Origin: Lentinula raphanica
Lineage: Eukaryota; Basidiomycota; Agaricomycetes; Agaricales; Omphalotaceae
Direction: 5' to 3'
DNA length: 64,000 nucleotides
Assembly (NCBI GenBank): GCA_027919835.1
Contig: JANVFP010000009.1
Coordinates: forward strand, 806,001-870,000
Part shown: positions 59,902-64,000 of the stretch, piece by piece
Numbering within the stretch: position 1 is the stretch's first letter
How the letters are laid out: each line of letters starts with the position of its first letter
Made by a program: the position numbers and the translations under genes
Notes under the pieces: model-generated
Told to the model about the DNA's origin: nothing
What the model saw: the letters and a program-made list of their open reading frames with translations, nothing else
The model's database searches: none

Positions 59902-60125
59902 CATCAGGAAAAGTACCCTTAGCCTAGGTAACCCAGAGATACCCCCCAAAACCTAGGCTCTCCCAAAGCACCCAAAGAAATCTGAGGCAAGTTCAGGCTT
60001 GCCCAGGCTTTTCCAGGCAAACTCAGGCTTGCTCAGGCTTTTTCAGGCAAATTCAAAGTTTTTAAACTGCTGAGGTTTTGGGGGTATCTCTAGGCAGCCT
60101 AGGCACCAGGTCAGTTTTGCTGATG
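59902..60125. mobile_element. 224-bp CATCAG MITE, subfamily B copy 2
   Basis: It is nearly identical to the copy at 25446-25670: the same CATCAGGAAAAGTACCC start, CAGGCTT-rich centre and TCAGTTTTGCTGATG end. It is flanked by TC on both sides (59900-59901, 60126-60127), again a 2-bp duplication. It sits just downstream of DUF6535 copy 2. Confidence 0.92.
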
Positions 60126-60790
60126 TCCAGCCTCAAATGAATCTGACCTTGAGTTGAAAGGATAAGTCCTCAGTCAATTGATCATTGTTCAGTGTAAGTA
60201 GGTAGGGATTAGGACTCAGATAGGATCAGAGTGCGATTCATGTGCTGATTGACAACATCAAATAATGTCAGAAGCAGGAAGGGTCACATCAATAGTCATA
60301 GATCCAGAGAAGAGTTGGAGAGATTGAATAGTAGCAAAGTTTTGTTTGCATCTGAATCGGAGGAGACAAAGGTTGATTTTAGATATAGAATATGATGAGG
60401 ATATACATCCTTCAATATGACTGTTGCAGGCACCTGCATACTTAAATTCTATGTTCCTTTGAATATCAGTTGCACAGGATTCCAACCCTTGGTATTCGTC
60501 TTCTATAGCATCCAACCTATATGTATTGTCCCCCTCTGGGTTGTGTTCACCAGCACTTGATGCAGGCTAATCATGACTGTCGCCAAGTTGCAAGAATGTC
60601 CATGTCTTGTTCACCTCAGTGTTTGAATGATCCATTGCCTCAGATGGGCCTGATCCTTGTCTTGTACATGTACAACATGTTGTTTCTTGTTGGATGCACA
60701 TGTAGAGATTGTTTTGTGAAGCCAACACTAAAAGATAAATGTCAGGATTGAGAAGCGATGGAGACTGGAAGTGTTATTATCCATTGGCAG

Positions 60791-61559
60791 TAGAGATGCT
60801 CATGAGTGGCAAGTATTGCCAAATACTCATGAGTTTATTTGTACTTGTGACTTGCAAGTCGAGTGTTTTAATTATACAAGTGTACTTGTAGCATGAGTAT
60901 ATCCTTGAGTTACAATCTTCAAATCATGTTGACAAGTACTCATGCAATTTATTCAGGAGTATTCTCCTGTACTTGTGAGTATTTTTACTATTGGCCTTGC
61001 ACATGACTTTCTTTAGTGGCTGTATATATATCAGCAATTCAGAATTGGCATAGCCATGACCAGAGCTGAAATTTCAACTGTGGCTGTGCTAACAGCTGAA
61101 ATTTCAGCTGCAGCTATGTCCTCAAAGCAAATGACATCATTACTAGAGAAAAAAAAGTAATGACATCATCTGCAATAATGTTAGTATGTAGAATGCTACA
61201 TGATCAACTCTGCATTAAGGTCAAGTCCTTCCTTTAAATGCTTTCAAAGTTCAATTCCCCCTGTTGGCAAATTTGTATAACAGTATATTTGTTAGTTTAT
61301 TCTACTACAAGATAGATATAAAATCAAACAATGAATGAATATTTTCAAATACTCACAAGTGTTTCCTTAGTATATTTGAGTAGATACTTGAGTCACAATT
61401 TGAATAAATTACATTGATTATTTGTGACACTTGCACTGGAGTGTCTGTTACTTACAAATACTCAAGTATAGACTCGAGTCACAGTTGCTAATTTTCAGTG
61501 ACAAATATTCATATCATGAGTAGCAAGTACACTCAAGTGTGCACTCATGAATACCTCTA
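60791..61559. mobile_element. Non-autonomous hAT-type element (769 bp)
   Basis: The ends are TAGAGATGCTCATGAGTG and CACTCATGAATACCTCTA, imperfect inverted repeats of about 18 bp. They are flanked by a perfect 8-bp duplication ATTGGCAG (60783-60790 and 61560-61567). An 8-bp duplication and TAGRG-type ends are typical of hAT. The interior is AT-rich with many scattered ACTCATGAGT/ACTCAAGT-like subterminal motifs and no transposase ORF. Confidence 0.88.
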
Positions 61560-63179
61560 ATTGGCAGTGGGCACAGCACCCACAAGGCAGTCAAACATGA
61601 AGCAGAAATCTTGTGCATGTGCCTCCATACTTGAGAAGAATGAAGTCTGGAGTAACAGGAGTTGATGGAGCAAGTAGGCATTGAGCTAGCAATGTTTTCT
61701 CATATCAAATGATCAGATGGTGGACATCAACCTTTAAATACCAGATAGCATAATTTGTAATCTGCATGAGAGTAGAGATAGAACTTTGGAAGTGCAAAAG
61801 AAAGAAAGAACGGGCATCTAAATTCCTGACTGCAAGCATCTAAACAAATTTCTTTCTCACTTGGAACCACCTCAGTGAATTACTCGATGAACCTCAATGA
61901 ACAGTTGCCTCTTGCCATTACTGGAGCTACAAGAATAGCCTCACCTCCTGCCAGCCTTGTCTTCTATTTCTTGCACTTGGTAACCATAATAGCCACCTTG
62001 AAATACCCTTTCCCACACTTCCGAGAGTTTTTCTTCTACTCTTTACACTAAGCTTCCTCTGGCTCAATCCTCAATCATGGCAAAGCTGGCTACATGTCAA
62101 TGCAATACTCTCACTTCTCTTTTGATGTGACAATGCCCTGGTCAAGCCAGTAACACAACATCTGAGAAGACAACAGGATGCTCAGAACAGTGGCAAATGG
62201 ACACTGGCATTCTTGACTCAATCTGTTTAACCTCTTCTAGGTTCCCCTCACTAGTATTTTTGAGCCTACATCCACCAAAACACTTTTGCTCATACCTCGT
62301 CCTAATACCCACTATTTCCACCCATTTGCTCATAACTCATCTTCATATCCACTATTTCCATACATCCTGAATGCATTTTGGAGCTCTTGAATAGAGCTTT
62401 CCAATGCCTATACATGCATTTCATACAGTATGTGTCTTCTCTCTTCTATGCCCATCTTGCCCTCAATACTTTCCTCATCAGGCTCAGTTCTTGGAGTGAA
62501 AATATATATTGAATGTATATATTGTTATAGCAATTGATTTCTCTGCAACCTGCAATGGCCAGCAGATGCCCAGTCTCTCCTTAGGCAAGGCTCTGCTGGG
62601 ACTTGCAATGTTTCTTTCACCACACCTGACAACAACCCAATGGCAACCCGACTACAAGAAACCCTGCACCTGGAGTAGTTGGGTACCCGGTACCCATGGT
62701 CTTGGGTACGGGTGTAGCCAGGTTCTGGGTCAGGTTGGCTCCAGGAATACCCAACCCAACCTGAGCCAAACACTAATAATGGACACTGACTTTCTTGACT
62801 CAATCTGTTTATAACCTCTTCTAGGTTCCCCTCACTGGTATTTTTGAGCTTGTATATTTTTTGCTTGGTGTTACTGCCACATTTGAATCTTCACTGAGTC
62901 TTGGCTCTGGTGTAGGTTGGGCATGTTACCTCTTGTACCAGCATACTAGATCTTGCGCTTTCTTCAAAATTTGTAATTCAATGTCTTTCCACATCCTCTA
63001 TGTACATATCTTCTATATGGTAATGGCTAGTAGTTAAAGCTAGTCCTGCATGCAAGATGACGTTTGAAACAGCTTTGATTTTTTGGGTAGTGACTAAAAA
63101 GCCGCCTGCACAGCACCCAAGATGTTCAGCGTCTATATCATATAAGTATGTGCTTGCTAATCATCTTCTTACAACCATC

Positions 63180-64000
63180 ATGTCTATTGGTGAGCAGGAT
63201 CTGTCCCATGTCATATCTATACCCTCTTCTCCTCCACAAGTTGCTGGTGTTGTCAACGAAGATATGCAGAAAAGTGTAGATTCTCTTGATAAGCCTTCAA
63301 GCCATCAACAACTGAAGCATTCTTCTGGTCCTACCACTGCCCCTCACACAGATGCCTTTGAAGACTCTAACAATGTTCGCAATGTCAAGTCCACATCCCG
63401 AAAGGCTGCCCATGAAGACAGTGATCATTTCTTTGGATTGAAGAGAAAAAGTTACATACCACAACAAGGTTAGTCATGCATTCTTCTGTTTTCTTCATTG
63501 AACTCTGATTACACCTATTGAATATAGATATTACAGATGACTATGAACAGAGATTCCCAGAAGATCCTGTTTTTGAGGAAACAGGCCCAAATGCCCGCGT
63601 CTGGCGAACATATCTGGTTGAAAGTGCTGTTTTTGATGAGAACATGGTTGGAGAAGCTCGAGATGGATTGGATGCAATGCTTGTATTTGTATGTGCTCCA
63701 TTTACAGTTGACAACTGGACACTTCTCTCATTTCCTTCAACTTGCCAGGCTGGTCTTTTCTCTGCAGTTGTGACCTCATTTTTAGTTCAGACATCACAAA
63801 ATCTCCAACTCAATTCTGCTGATGTTGCTGCTTCACTTCTTTCTGAGCTTGTTGCTGTCCAGCGTGCTGCTGCCATTGGGAGTAATATATCTGCAGTGCC
63901 TACCTCCACACTTGTTTTTGGGTCTGACTTTCATCCTCATGCTGTTGATGTTTGGATCAATGGACTTTGGTTAGTCAGTCTTGCTTTGGCTTTAGTCATT
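63180..64000 (+). CDS. DUF6535-domain membrane protein (copy 3), cut by window end
   Basis: The ATG at 63180 and exons 63180-63468, 63528-63688 and 63749 onward match the intron positions and phases of copy 2. Exon 1 is the most diverged (MSIGEQDLSHVISIPSSPP). Exon 2 is nearly unchanged (DDYEQRFPEDPVFEETGPNA). Exon 3 begins AGLFSAVVTSFLVQ and runs open to the window end within the second membrane segment (INGLWLVSLALALV). No break is visible in the part seen, so it may be functional. Its upstream region is CpG-depleted compared with copy 2. Confidence 0.85.

Larger units (their letters stand above)
59805..63179. other. Repeat-rich spacer between DUF6535 copies 2 and 3
   Basis: It contains a CATCAG MITE (59902-60125), a hAT-type element (60791-61559) and, from about 61860, a diverged, CpG-poor version of the copy 2 upstream region. 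60128-60782 and 61568-61860 hold no recognisable gene. The short ORFs at 60258-60515 (minus) and 60521-60751 (plus) lack resemblance to known proteins. Confidence 0.55.

Overview
The window reads as nuclear DNA of a filamentous basidiomycete, most likely a mushroom-forming Agaricomycete. Nearly every gene is broken by 50-65 nt GT-AG introns with CTRAY-like branch sites, the housekeeping proteins are fungal in type, and the DUF6535 membrane-protein family, expanded in Agaricomycetes, is present three times. I saw no bacterial, plasmid or viral gene content.

Layout. 0-10.4 kb: a divergent housekeeping pair, VPS27 (ESCRT-0, minus) and RPB1 (largest subunit of RNA polymerase II, plus). 10.4-13.8 kb: a 46-47 bp tandem array joined to a dispersed promoter-like repeat, then a secreted protein with 12-residue repeats. 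13.8-17.2 kb: a decayed DUF6535 gene. 18.06-26.42 kb: a Ty1/Copia retrotransposon with a 5-bp target duplication, interrupted by four younger elements that all have CATCAG termini and 2-bp target duplications. 26.4-29.9 kb: three tandem, diverged units, each with TATA-like and intron-like signals, two of them sharing a small ORF. 29.9-54.5 kb: a mostly ordinary gene island holding a single-pass wall/membrane protein, MSH4, a cytochrome P450, VPS35, two F-box-like paralogues in a duplicated block with PIG-P, an LTA4-hydrolase/aminopeptidase, a UCH-type deubiquitinase and an ArfGAP. 54.5-64 kb: two more DUF6535 genes (one intact, one cut by the window edge) separated by a CATCAG element and a non-autonomous hAT element.

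Function. Membrane traffic is represented by VPS27 (sorting ubiquitinated cargo into multivesicular bodies), VPS35 (retromer recycling) and the ArfGAP; PIG-P acts in the first step of GPI-anchor synthesis; MSH4 is meiotic; RPB1 is core transcription. These neighbours do not form an evident pathway or secondary-metabolite cluster. The unusual material lies in the accessory regions: the CATCAG element family, the spliced-looking repeat units, CpG-to-TpG decay of repeats, and, inside a housekeeping gene, a CTD exon structure that appears to include a 3-nt microexon after a GC-AG intron.

Exon boundaries were read by eye from splice signals and from agreement with known family sequences, not by transcript evidence. 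Two otherwise intact genes (the LTA4H-type peptidase and the ArfGAP) carry apparent 1-nt frameshifts that could be assembly errors.
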